A stretch of DNA of 5,229 bases from an uncultured Collinsella sp. (GCA_958370325.1 CATXJW010000079.1:1-5229); one strand, 5' to 3'; positions 1 through 5,229 are shown, numbered from the stretch's first letter. Notes: generated from the sequence alone by a model not told the origin. Numbers and translations are program-made.

Positions 1-212
1 GCCGCCCGCTCCAGCTGACGCAGAAAACGGCGGCGACGCGCATACTCGATCACGATGCCCAGCATGCCAAAGATAAAGGACACACCAACCGCCACGACCA
101 CGATAGATGCCGGAGCGCCGGCGACCGTCAGTACAAAGCAGCTCAGCAGCACGCCGCATGTCCACACGGCGACGGGAAGCAGCGCATCTTTAAAGAACTT
201 GCCAAACGACAT
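1..212 (-). CDS. Sensor histidine kinase, N-terminal membrane part (partial)
   Basis: Only the first 70 codons lie in the window; the gene continues beyond position 1. The peptide starts MSFGKFFKDALLPVAV and shows two hydrophobic segments, about residues 11-31 and 37-56, separated by only about five residues (GAPAS). A basic stretch follows (YARRRRFLRQLER, 57-69), as expected for the cytoplasmic side of the second helix by the positive-inside rule. Two helices with almost no extracellular loop is the layout of the small intramembrane-sensing kinases (BceS type). These lack a sensor domain and take their signal from a partner ABC transporter. The ATG at 212 is 9 bp after the stop of the response regulator, with an AGGGG Shine-Dalgarno that overlaps that stop, so the two are very probably cotranscribed and translationally coupled. 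The catalytic H-box and ATPase domains are outside the window. The kinase call therefore rests on topology and on the adjacent regulator; another small membrane protein remains possible. Confidence 0.72.
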   Translation of the reverse strand, partial: MSFGKFFKDALLPVAVWTCGVLLSCFVLTVAGAPASIVVVAVGVSFIFGMLGIVIEYARRRRFLRQLERA

Positions 213-221
213 AGCCGGCCC

Positions 222-893
222 CTAGACCGAATAGCCTTGGCCGCGATGCGTCGTCAAATACCCCTTGATGCCGATTTTTTCGAGCGTGGTGCGCAGGCGG
301 TTGATGTTGACGGTGAGCGTATTGTCGTCCACGAAGGCGTCGGAGTCCCACAGGTCCTGCATGATGGCCGAGCGCGAAACGATCTTGCCCGCGCGGCTCA
401 GAAGCAGCGAAAGGATACGCAGCTCGTTTTTGGTGAGCTCGGTGCTGGCGCCGGTTGCTGTATTGGTGACCACGGAGCGAGCGAGATCGAGCTCCAGCCC
501 CTTGTGGACGAGTGTGCTGCGCTCGCCTGCTGCCGCGGTGCGACGCAGCAGTGCGTTGATGCGCGCCACGAGCACGCGCGCGCTGTAGGGCTTGGGAACA
601 AAGTCATCCGCGCCGAGCGTCATGGCCATGACCTCGTCGATCTCGGTCGTGCGCGACGTGAGAACGATGATGGGGACCTCGGATTCGCGGCGAACCTCGT
701 GGCAGATGTGCTGGCCGTCTTTGACAGGGAGCGTGAGGTCGAGCAGCACCAGGTCGGGCGCGGCCGCGAGAATATCGCGCGAGACATGCTCGAACGATTC
801 GCAGGCCTCGACCTCAAAACCGGCACGAGCAAGGATGTCGGCAAGCTCGCGACGAATGGGCTCGTCGTCCTCAACGACATAAATCAGCGCCAT
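222..893 (-). CDS. OmpR/PhoB-family response regulator, BceR-like
   Basis: DNA-binding response regulator of a two-component system, 223 residues, the normal length for the family. The receiver domain covers about residues 1-115. It has the acidic pocket (E8, D9, D10), phosphoacceptor D52 in LVLLDLTLP, T79 in IIVLTSR and K101 in FVPKPYS. The C-terminal winged helix (about 128-223) contains TELTKNELRILSLL and a recognition region with FVDDNTLTVNINRLR, ending RGQGYSV. The FVDDNTL stretch and the SRTTEIDEVMAM segment resemble BceR-type regulators, which answer cell-wall-active peptide antibiotics. I chose the ATG at 893 because GGAGG lies 4 nt upstream of it. An in-frame ATG at 905 would add MGGR, has no such site, and itself overlaps the Shine-Dalgarno. 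The gene is first in a unit with the kinase downstream. A BceR-box-like repeat at 979-992 suggests autoregulation. Family assignment is firm; the BceR subtype is inferred from motifs. Confidence 0.93.
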   Translation of the reverse strand: MALIYVVEDDEPIRRELADILARAGFEVEACESFEHVSRDILAAAPDLVLLDLTLPVKDGQHICHEVRRESEVPIIVLTSRTTEIDEVMAMTLGADDFVPKPYSARVLVARINALLRRTAAAGERSTLVHKGLELDLARSVVTNTATGASTELTKNELRILSLLLSRAGKIVSRSAIMQDLWDSDAFVDDNTLTVNINRLRTTLEKIGIKGYLTTHRGQGYSV

Positions 894-902
894 GCGTCCT
901 CC
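894..902 (-). promoter_or_regulatory. Ribosome binding site deciding the response-regulator start
   Basis: Reading the minus strand, GGAGG (902-898) is followed by ACGC and then the ATG at 893. This strong site at 4-nt spacing supports the MALIYVVEDD start over the ATG 12 bp upstream. Confidence 0.7.
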
Positions 903-931
903 CATTTCGCGTAACTTTCACTTTCCACACC

Positions 932-960
932 ATTATGCCCACGGCGTCGCAGCGATACGA
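932..960 (-). promoter_or_regulatory. Candidate promoter of the response regulator/kinase unit
   Basis: On the minus strand CATAAT (937-932) matches the -10 consensus in five of six positions and would give a leader of roughly 30 nt before the ATG at 893. The -35 position at 17-bp spacing (960-955, TCGTAT) matches poorly. A weak -35 would fit an activator-dependent promoter, with the BceR-like repeat lying about 18 bp further upstream. No better -35/-10 pair was found in this interval. The call rests on eye inspection only. Confidence 0.35.
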
Positions 961-971
961 CCCCGTGGGCA
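936..971. repeat. 13-bp palindrome with one central mismatch, upstream of the response regulator
   Basis: TGCCCACGG (936-944) pairs exactly with CCGTGGGCA (963-971). After one C/C mismatch (945/962), GTCG (946-949) pairs with CGAC (958-961), leaving an 8-nt loop. Neither strand has a T-tract after it, so it does not look like an intrinsic terminator. It lies across the candidate -35 and spacer of the regulator promoter, so a protein-binding operator is one reading. If transcription starts further upstream it would instead be a stable hairpin in the mRNA leader. Confidence 0.6.
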
Positions 972-978
972 CCTAATA

Positions 979-992
979 TGACAAAAGTGTTC
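979..992. promoter_or_regulatory. BceR-box-like inverted repeat
   Basis: The plus strand reads TGACA-AAAG-TGTTC. The inverted repeat published for BceR-type regulators is TNACA-N4-TGTAA; the left arm matches fully and the right arm matches TGT. The minus strand reads GAACA-CTTT-TGTCA, so the ACA-N4-TGT core is intact in both directions. It lies 86-99 bp upstream of a regulator that independently looks BceR-like, a sensible place for autoactivation. A match this short can arise by chance, so confidence is moderate. Confidence 0.4.
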
Positions 993-1002
993 GGTAGCCT
1001 TG

Positions 1003-1041
1003 AGAGAAAATAGGGGTCCTCGGTCCTAAACCGATCGGCCC
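1003..1041 (-). terminator. Probable intrinsic terminator of the cyclodeaminase/aminotransferase operon
   Basis: On the minus strand, 21 nt after the aminotransferase stop, a hairpin forms from TCGGT (1034-1030 after complementing) and ACCGA (1024-1020) around a 5-nt loop. GGGCC and GGACCC arms outside it can extend the stem with small bulges. CTATTTTCTCT follows at 1013-1003. The stem is imperfect and the T-run short, so this is a moderate rather than strong terminator. Its position between two same-strand transcription units is as expected. Confidence 0.5.
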
Positions 1042-1062
1042 TATCACTTCGGCCTCGAGCCT

Positions 1063-2193
1063 CTACTCGAGCGTACGCATGTACGCGGAGATGGCATCCA
1101 GGCCCTTCTGCAGGTCGTCGGTGTTATCGGAGTATGCATAGCCGATGCGCATACTCTTGGGCTCCTCGAAGCAATCGCCCGGGGTAACGAGCGCGCCGGA
1201 CTTCTTAATCATGTCGATGCAGAACGTCCTGGAGTCGATGTCGTAGTCGTAATACACGAGCGCGGTGGTACCCGCCTCGGGCTTGACGAACGACAGGTGC
1301 GGCTCGCTCTCGACCCACTTCTCCAGAACAGCAAGGTTCTGACGGACGATGCGACGGCTGCGCTCAAGGATCACGGAAGCGTTGCCCAGAATCAGCTCCG
1401 CCACCGTCTCGCTGAATATGCCGGCGGAAATCAGGTTGTAGTCGCGATGCGAGAGCAGCGCGCGACGAAGTTCCGGGCTCTTGGTGACCGCCCAGCCCAG
1501 ACGCAGGCCGGCAAACGACCAGACCTTGGACATGGATGCGGTGACAAGGGCCTTGTCGTACAGGTCGATCACGGACTCGCAGTACTCATCCGTCTGAGTA
1601 AGCAGACGGTAGACCTCGTCGCAGAGCAGCCACGCGTCGTGTTTGCGCGCGACCTCGACAATCGCTTTGAGCGTATCGGTGTCGAGCAGGGCGCCCGTGG
1701 GGTTGTCCGGGTTATTGATGCAGATGAGCTTGGTATCGTCGGTCACCAGGGCATCGAGCGCGTCGACGTCGACGTGGTAGCCGTTCTTGCGATCGAGCTG
1801 AAGAATATCGACCTTCGCACCGCACATCTCGGGAATCGAGTAAAGCTGCTGGTAGGTGGGCTTGACGGAGACTACGTGATCGCCCGGTTCGACGAGCGTG
1901 GAAATAACCAGGGAGTTGGCACCGGTTGCGCCGTGCGTGGGCACGATATGCCCGGGCTCGACCGTCTTATAGAGACGCGCGACCCCTTCGAGGAAGCCGG
2001 GCTGCCCCTCGATGTCTCCGTAGGTGAATCGGCGCGAGCACAGGCTATCGAGCCACGCCTTCTTGTCGGTGTTCGTTAGCTCGAACAGCTGGTCGAGCGT
2101 GAGGGAGTAGACGCACGTCTCCGCAACGTTGTGGGTGCACTTGGTCTCCCAGTCGTTCATCCACTGCTCGACGGCGAAATCCTTGATCTGCAT
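1063..2193 (-). CDS. Fold-type I PLP-dependent aminotransferase (class I/II)
   Basis: Cytoplasmic pyridoxal-phosphate enzyme of 376 residues, slightly shorter than the usual 390-410. The fold-type I landmarks appear in order. GATGANSL (88-95) sits at the phosphate loop and Y114 in KPTYQQL is the ring-stacking aromatic. NNPDNPTG (160-167) carries the PLP-contacting Asn164, and D192 and Y195 lie in CDEVYR. SMSKVWSFAGLRLGW (220-234) has the Schiff-base lysine K223 and phosphate-contacting R231 at the canonical spacing of eight. R349 in SMRIGYA fits the substrate carboxylate-binding arginine. All catalytic residues are present, so the enzyme should be active. Substrate is not determined; the family also includes C-S lyases and cyclases such as capreomycidine synthase. 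The ATG at 2193 has AAAGGA 7 nt upstream. It starts 24 bp after the stop of the cyclodeaminase-family gene, indicating one operon with linked chemistry. Class is secure; specific reaction unknown. Confidence 0.92.
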   Translation of the reverse strand: MQIKDFAVEQWMNDWETKCTHNVAETCVYSLTLDQLFELTNTDKKAWLDSLCSRRFTYGDIEGQPGFLEGVARLYKTVEPGHIVPTHGATGANSLVISTLVEPGDHVVSVKPTYQQLYSIPEMCGAKVDILQLDRKNGYHVDVDALDALVTDDTKLICINNPDNPTGALLDTDTLKAIVEVARKHDAWLLCDEVYRLLTQTDEYCESVIDLYDKALVTASMSKVWSFAGLRLGWAVTKSPELRRALLSHRDYNLISAGIFSETVAELILGNASVILERSRRIVRQNLAVLEKWVESEPHLSFVKPEAGTTALVYYDYDIDSRTFCIDMIKKSGALVTPGDCFEEPKSMRIGYAYSDNTDDLQKGLDAISAYMRTLE

Positions 2194-2217
2194 TGTCGTT
2201 TCCTTTCCTTGACTTTC

Positions 2218-3249
2218 TTACAGTTCCACCACGATGCCCAGCCCCGCCTCGACGGCGCGGTCATAGGCGATTTTCGATGCCGAAAGGTCCTGAACGGCGA
2301 TGCCCGACGTATCGAACACCGTCACCTGTTCGTCATCCGAACGCCCCGTAGCCGTGCCGGCGATGACTTCGCCGAGCTCCGCTTTGATGTCCTCGGGCGT
2401 GATGGCACCCTCGGCAACCGGAATCTCCAGCTCACCGGATGCGACCGATTGTTCGCGATCGTCGACGTAAACAGCGGCACGGGCGACAAGTGCCGAGGCG
2501 AGCTCCTGCTTGCCGGGCATGTCGGCACCGACGCAGGAGATATGCGTACCGGGGCGCACCCATGCATCGGGGATGATGGGCTTGGTCGCCGGCGTGATCG
2601 TCACGATGATGTCGGCCTCTGCCGCGGCACCTTGGCCGTCGGCCGTCGCCTCGATGGAATAGGTGGATGCCTCGCAAGCATGCTCGCAGGCGTCTAAGAT
2701 ATGGGCGACCTCGTCTCGCATGCGCTCGACGCGGGCCTCGGGCGCGGCGTCGGAAACCGGCTCCCACACCTTGACCTCGCTCACTTTGGGACAGGCGGCG
2801 AGCACGCCCGCCACCATATAGGTGCTCATATGGCCGGCACCCGCAACAAGCAGCTTGGACGCATCCGCCCGAGCCAGCCACTTGGCACCGAGCGCAGCGG
2901 CGGCACCGGTGCGAAGCCCAGTGACGGCGGAGGCATTGAGCAGCGCCAGCGGCTCGCCCGTCGCGTTGTCGCACAGCAGCGTGGTGCCAAAGATCTCGGG
3001 CAGCCCCTTTTTGGGATTCCGAGAGAACCAGGCAGTGAGCTTGAGGCCGAAGAGACCGCTTCCCGCCAACTCGCCCGAGCGGATATCCATATCGGCCACG
3101 CCGGGTTCGAACTGCTCATATACCATCGGCCACGCAACACCCTTGCCCGTTGCCTTCTGGCGATATGCCTCCTCCACGGCAGCGATTGCATCCTCGATTG
3201 TCAGCACCTTGGAAACTTCCTCGGCCGAAAGCACCACCATCTGCCCCAT
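2218..3249 (-). CDS. Ornithine cyclodeaminase/mu-crystallin family NAD(P)-dependent enzyme
   Basis: Cytoplasmic oxidoreductase-fold enzyme of 343 residues, the usual family length. Visible landmarks are K70 in FGLKLTAWF, R113 in ASAVTGLRTGAAAALGAKWLAR, a Rossmann turn VAGAGHMS (135-142), D243 in CVGADMPGKQEL (the position of the catalytic Asp in ornithine cyclodeaminase) and VFDTSGIAVQDLSASKIAY near the C-terminus. The nucleotide turn has HMS where many members have a Gln-Ala pair (GAGxQA). An acidic residue (E164, VWEP) at the end of the second Rossmann strand may favour NAD over NADP, by inference. The family includes ornithine and lysine cyclodeaminases, archaeal alanine dehydrogenase and ketimine reductases; GADxPGKQEL resembles the alanine dehydrogenase branch, but the substrate is not settled. 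Two ATGs are adjacent. I chose 3249 because AAGGAG is 5 nt away, against 2 nt for 3252. First gene of the operon, divergent from the PucR-type regulator. Confidence 0.9.
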   Translation of the reverse strand: MGQMVVLSAEEVSKVLTIEDAIAAVEEAYRQKATGKGVAWPMVYEQFEPGVADMDIRSGELAGSGLFGLKLTAWFSRNPKKGLPEIFGTTLLCDNATGEPLALLNASAVTGLRTGAAAALGAKWLARADASKLLVAGAGHMSTYMVAGVLAACPKVSEVKVWEPVSDAAPEARVERMRDEVAHILDACEHACEASTYSIEATADGQGAAAEADIIVTITPATKPIIPDAWVRPGTHISCVGADMPGKQELASALVARAAVYVDDREQSVASGELEIPVAEGAITPEDIKAELGEVIAGTATGRSDDEQVTVFDTSGIAVQDLSASKIAYDRAVEAGLGIVVEL

Positions 3250-3254
3250 CATCG

Positions 3255-3260
3255 CTCCTT
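3255..3260 (-). promoter_or_regulatory. Ribosome binding site of the cyclodeaminase-family gene
   Basis: On the minus strand AAGGAG (3260-3255) precedes tandem ATG ATG codons. Spacing is 2 nt to the first and 5 nt to the second, which favours the second ATG (3249). The two choices differ by one methionine. Confidence 0.65.
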
Positions 3261-3284
3261 TCAGCGAAAGCTTTACGTTGCTTC

Positions 3285-3313
3285 ACTGTACGGTTTAGTA
3301 ACGATGCCGCCAA
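3285..3313 (-). promoter_or_regulatory. Candidate promoter of the cyclodeaminase/aminotransferase operon
   Basis: On the minus strand TTGGCG (3313-3308) and TACAGT (3290-3285) are separated by exactly 17 bp, and each matches its sigma-A-type consensus in four of six positions. This would give a leader of about 28 nt. It is the best pair I found on this strand in the divergent region, but it is not strong, which would suit an operon needing an activator. Confidence 0.4.
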
Positions 3314-3445
3314 GGATCATTTTTTGTTGGAATCTACAGCAATTCTCAATCTGATTTTTTGTTCTATCAGCAGGTATTTGAACTATTTCTCGCATGAAAG
3401 GCATACGGATGTGCGATTATCCTATTTATACCTATACTTATTGTA
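3314..3445. promoter_or_regulatory. AT-rich divergent control region with repeated T-tracts and short repeats
   Basis: This stretch is much richer in A and T than the coding DNA around it. It contains an exact 10-bp direct repeat ATTTTTTGTT at 3319-3328 and 3354-3363, 35 bp apart. It also has a 20-bp inverted repeat CTGAT-N10-ATCAG at 3351-3370 that includes the second copy. Near the regulator start is a tandem CCTAT at 3421 and 3431, one DNA turn apart. These are plausible sites for the PucR-type protein. No convincing coding sequence was found in it. Confidence 0.5.
3433..3438 (+). promoter_or_regulatory. Candidate -10 box for the PucR-type regulator
   Basis: TATACT matches the -10 consensus in five of six positions and would give a leader of about 20 nt before the ATG at 3467. 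The -35 position at 17 bp (TGTGCG) is poor. A TTGAAC at 3378-3383 has a better -35 shape, but its matching -10 is weak. The site overlaps the second CCTAT repeat. Confidence 0.25.
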
Positions 3446-3454
3446 GTGATTCAC

Positions 3455-3460
3455 AAGGTG
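3455..3460 (+). promoter_or_regulatory. Ribosome binding site deciding the PucR-type regulator start
   Basis: AAGGTG is 6 nt before the ATG at 3467 and leaves no room for the ATG at 3461, which touches it. The TTG at 3464 is also possible but would be less usual. The GTG at 3446 has no purine-rich site ahead of it. Confidence 0.6.
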
Positions 3461-3466
3461 ATGTTG

Positions 3467-4648
3467 ATGCTATACACCATTTCGGACTTCTCACGGGAAT
3501 ATGAGGGGTCGGTCCGTCTAATCGCCGGCAGCGATGGCATCTCGCGTGCCGTCTCCGGCGTCGGAATCCTCGATTATGAACTCATGCCTGGCCTCAAGAA
3601 CAAATACCAGCGCGTCAACTTCAGTCCAGATGAGATCGTCCTCAGCACTTTCCTCTATGCGAAGGACGACCCATACCTCATCACTGAAGCCGTGAAATAC
3701 CTCGTTGCCAAGGGAACGAGCGGTCTTGTCATCAAAAACGTCCTGCACATTCCGATTCCCGACCAAGCCATCCGCTACGCCAACGCGCGGCACTACCCGG
3801 TCTTTCTCACGACCGACGACTCACTGTTCTTTGACGGCGTCATCTATGAGGTCAAACGGCATATCGAGCAGCTCGCGTCCATCGACTTCGCACAGCGCGA
3901 GATCGATGCCCTGAGGACAGACGTATCGCCTGAGTCCATCTGCCGACGCATCCGAGGCCTCAACCCGTCATTTCTGGACGAAGCGGTCGCCCTGTTCGCA
4001 TCGTTTGCAGAGCCCCTCGACCCGCGTACGTTTTTGCAAATCGAGAGCCTCTGTGCAAAATCGACCCTCGCCGGATGCCACAACATGCTGGCACCCTATG
4101 ACGGAGGCTTGCTATTCGTAGCGACAAGCGACTCGGAGCAAACGCTCGATGCGAAGCGAATCGTGCAGGCGCTCACGGAGCTCATCGAGGCTAGCGGTAT
4201 CGATGGCGGAGCGGAAGGGCTCGGCATCAGCGATATTCTGTTTGGAGACGAGGCGGTGGCGCAGACGATTTCGCAGGCGATTTATGCACAGCGCCTATCT
4301 TGTCAGCGAGCCGAGGGTCCCGTCCGCTATGCGCAGCTCGGCATCCTGAGAACCGTGATGCCTTTTGCGGAAACCCCGGAGATGCGATCGTTCTCGGAGG
4401 CGATTCTCTCGCCGATACGCGAGCACGACAGTGAGCATGGCAGCGAGCTGGAATCCACGCTCGCCGCATTCATCGAGAACGACCGACGTATCGAGCGAAC
4501 CGCCAAGCAAACTGGCCAGCACCCGAACACGATTCGATATCGCCTCGATAAGGTGACGGCCCTCACCGGACTGAGCTACAAATGCGCCCCGGAGATGGAG
4601 CAGCTGTCGCTCGCCTACGCCATCGAACGTGCTCGCTCGCTTCAGTAA
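3467..4648 (+). CDS. PucR/CdaR-family transcriptional regulator
   Basis: Cytoplasmic DNA-binding regulator of 393 residues. Residues 2-135 look like the PucR N-terminal ligand-sensing domain (YTISDFSREYEGSVRLIAG, then the SPDEIVLSTFLY and GTSGLVIKN segments). Residues about 155-290 fit the divergent GGDEF-like CdaR-type middle domain, with no functional GGDEF motif. The C-terminus carries the PucR helix-turn-helix: ELESTLAAFIENDRRIERTA (327-346), then HPNTIRYRLDKVTALTGL (352-369). Characterised relatives activate nitrogen-source genes in response to a metabolite: PucR for purines, AdeR for alanine dehydrogenase and PutR for proline use in Bacillus subtilis. Divergent placement from the cyclodeaminase/aminotransferase operon suggests it controls those genes, an inference. 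In-frame upstream starts exist (GTG 3446, GTG 3458, ATG 3461), but the ATG at 3467 has AAGGTG 6 nt upstream and gives the usual family N-terminus. It ends 18 bp before the convergent neighbour. Confidence 0.9.
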   Translation: MLYTISDFSREYEGSVRLIAGSDGISRAVSGVGILDYELMPGLKNKYQRVNFSPDEIVLSTFLYAKDDPYLITEAVKYLVAKGTSGLVIKNVLHIPIPDQAIRYANARHYPVFLTTDDSLFFDGVIYEVKRHIEQLASIDFAQREIDALRTDVSPESICRRIRGLNPSFLDEAVALFASFAEPLDPRTFLQIESLCAKSTLAGCHNMLAPYDGGLLFVATSDSEQTLDAKRIVQALTELIEASGIDGGAEGLGISDILFGDEAVAQTISQAIYAQRLSCQRAEGPVRYAQLGILRTVMPFAETPEMRSFSEAILSPIREHDSEHGSELESTLAAFIENDRRIERTAKQTGQHPNTIRYRLDKVTALTGLSYKCAPEMEQLSLAYAIERARSLQ

Positions 4649-4654
4649 ACCCAC

Positions 4655-4680
4655 CCCGCCTTAAGGTTAGGAGCGGCGGG
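4655..4680. other. Short GC hairpin between convergent genes
   Basis: CCCGCC (4655-4660) can pair with GGCGGG (4675-4680) around a 14-nt loop that holds the palindrome CCTTAAGG (4659-4666 overlaps the arm). It spans the 18-bp gap and the last codons of the minus-strand gene. No T-run follows on either side, so any role as a shared terminator is weak. Confidence 0.25.
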
Positions 4681-5229
4681 CACGGAGCTTTTCGTAGCCG
4701 TCGGCGAAGAAGGCGACCGTCGCGGCGTCGGCCTCGGCGGCGTCCGTCTCGGTTGCGGGGACCACGCCGTGCTCGTCGCTCACCAGGAACAGCGCGCCCT
4801 TAAGCTGAGCGGGAATGTCCACGCGCGTGACCGGGATGCCCTTGGTCTGGGCCAGCTGCTCAATGAGCGTCGCCGTGCCGCACAGGCACTCGTCCGCCGG
4901 CGCCACAAAGGCAAGCTCGCCGTTGTTGACGGCGGCGAGCAGCTCGGGCGCCACGCCGGTTTCGTCGGCCTCGGAGCGGGCCTCGGCAGAACGGGCACGC
5001 AGCGCCTTGGCCGACGTATCGGCGAGCGGCTCGTACTCCCCCACCGTCATGGCAGCGTTGCCGTCGATGTCGATCACCAGCATGAGCACGCCGTCGCGCG
5101 CGGTGTAATCGCCCTCGGCAAGCGACCACTCAACGTGCTGCTTGGCCCAGCTGAGCATGTTATGGGTAAGCGGTTCGCCCTGCACCAGACGCTCGGACAG
5201 CGCGCGGATGTGGCGGTTGAGCATGGGCA
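4667..5229 (-). CDS. Uncharacterised protein, possibly N-terminally incomplete
   Basis: I do not recognise this protein. The visible frame gives 185 residues from the ATG at 5224 (MLNRHIRALSERLVQGEPLT), but the frame stays open to the window edge at 5229. The Shine-Dalgarno region is not visible, so the true start may lie outside. It appears soluble: no signal peptide or membrane helix. A hydrophobic strand-like segment DGVLMLVIDIDGNAAMTVGE (about 44-63) is followed by an Ala/Glu/Arg-rich, probably helical part (about 68-95). A second alpha/beta-like part includes LAFVAPADECLCG and LFLVSDEHGVVPATET. Two cysteines (CLC) sit close together. Codon use resembles the neighbouring genes, which supports real coding. 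The minus strand has two in-frame stops close together (TAA at 4669 and again at 4663). It converges on the PucR-type regulator and so is not in its operon; its partners are probably upstream of position 5229. Confidence 0.7.
   Translation of the reverse strand, partial: PMLNRHIRALSERLVQGEPLTHNMLSWAKQHVEWSLAEGDYTARDGVLMLVIDIDGNAAMTVGEYEPLADTSAKALRARSAEARSEADETGVAPELLAAVNNGELAFVAPADECLCGTATLIEQLAQTKGIPVTRVDIPAQLKGALFLVSDEHGVVPATETDAAEADAATVAFFADGYEKLRARRS

Noticed and set aside
237..914. Long open frame on the plus strand (225 codons) opposite the response regulator
   Set aside because: It is antisense to a gene with complete receiver and winged-helix motifs, has no domain-like sequence, and is the kind of mirror frame expected in high-GC coding DNA.
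936..971. Palindrome considered as an intrinsic terminator
   Set aside because: No T-run follows on either strand, and it lies upstream of the regulator start rather than after a gene end. The better terminator candidate is at 1003-1041.
1297..2079. Open frame of 260 codons on the plus strand opposite the aminotransferase
   Set aside because: It has no recognisable motif and no convincing ribosome site, and the opposite strand encodes a full set of aminotransferase catalytic residues.
2131..3354. Two plus-strand open frames (2131-2697 and 2701-3354) opposite the cyclodeaminase-family gene
   Set aside because: Both are His/Arg/Gly-rich mirror frames without family motifs; the minus strand carries the real gene.
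3314..3445. AT-rich stretch considered as a transferred fragment or a small gene
   Set aside because: It is short, lies exactly between divergent genes, and holds no open frame with a ribosome site. A promoter region explains the composition.
3446..3466. Earlier start for the PucR-type regulator (GTG at 3446 adding MIHKVML)
   Set aside because: No Shine-Dalgarno precedes it, and the ATG at 3467 has one at good spacing and matches the usual family N-terminus.
4655..4680. GC hairpin considered as a strong bidirectional terminator for the convergent genes
   Set aside because: The stem is only 6 bp with a large loop and no T-tract on either side; it is kept only as a low-confidence structure.

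Overview
The window looks like a chromosomal stretch from a high-GC, Gram-positive-type anaerobe. The base and codon use, the family mix (BceR-like two-component system, PucR-type regulator, mu-crystallin-type enzyme) and the style of the Shine-Dalgarno sites fit Actinomycetota of the class Coriobacteriia, for example Collinsella. That assignment is an inference from sequence style, not a database match. Genes fill most of the window. I see no tRNA, rRNA, CRISPR array, insertion sequence or phage gene.

Layout. (1) Positions 1-893, minus strand: a two-component system, with an OmpR/PhoB-type response regulator of the BceR kind (222-893) followed after 9 bp by the N-terminus of a short, two-helix membrane sensor kinase (1-212, cut by the window edge). 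(2) Positions 894-1062: a gene-free stretch. It holds the probable regulator promoter, a BceR-box-like inverted repeat, a 13-bp imperfect palindrome, and a terminator-like hairpin closing the next unit. (3) Positions 1063-3249, minus strand: a two-gene operon of an ornithine cyclodeaminase/mu-crystallin family enzyme and then a fold-type I PLP aminotransferase, 24 bp apart. (4) Positions 3250-3466: an AT-rich divergent control region. (5) Positions 3467-4648, plus strand: a PucR/CdaR-type transcriptional regulator. (6) Positions 4667-5229, minus strand: an unrecognised protein convergent with the regulator, possibly cut at its N-terminus by the window edge.

How the genes fit together. The PucR-type regulator is divergent from the cyclodeaminase/aminotransferase pair, the classic arrangement of a pathway-specific regulator and its target operon. 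Characterised Bacillus subtilis relatives (AdeR for alanine, PutR for proline, PucR for purines) control nitrogen-source use, so the most economical reading is a small substrate-induced amino-acid module. The aminotransferase would make a 2-oxo acid or cyclic ketimine, and the mu-crystallin-type enzyme would reduce or oxidise a partner compound. The substrate cannot be read from the sequence. The BceRS-like system is a separate unit; such systems usually sense cell-wall-active peptides together with an ABC transporter, which is not visible here.
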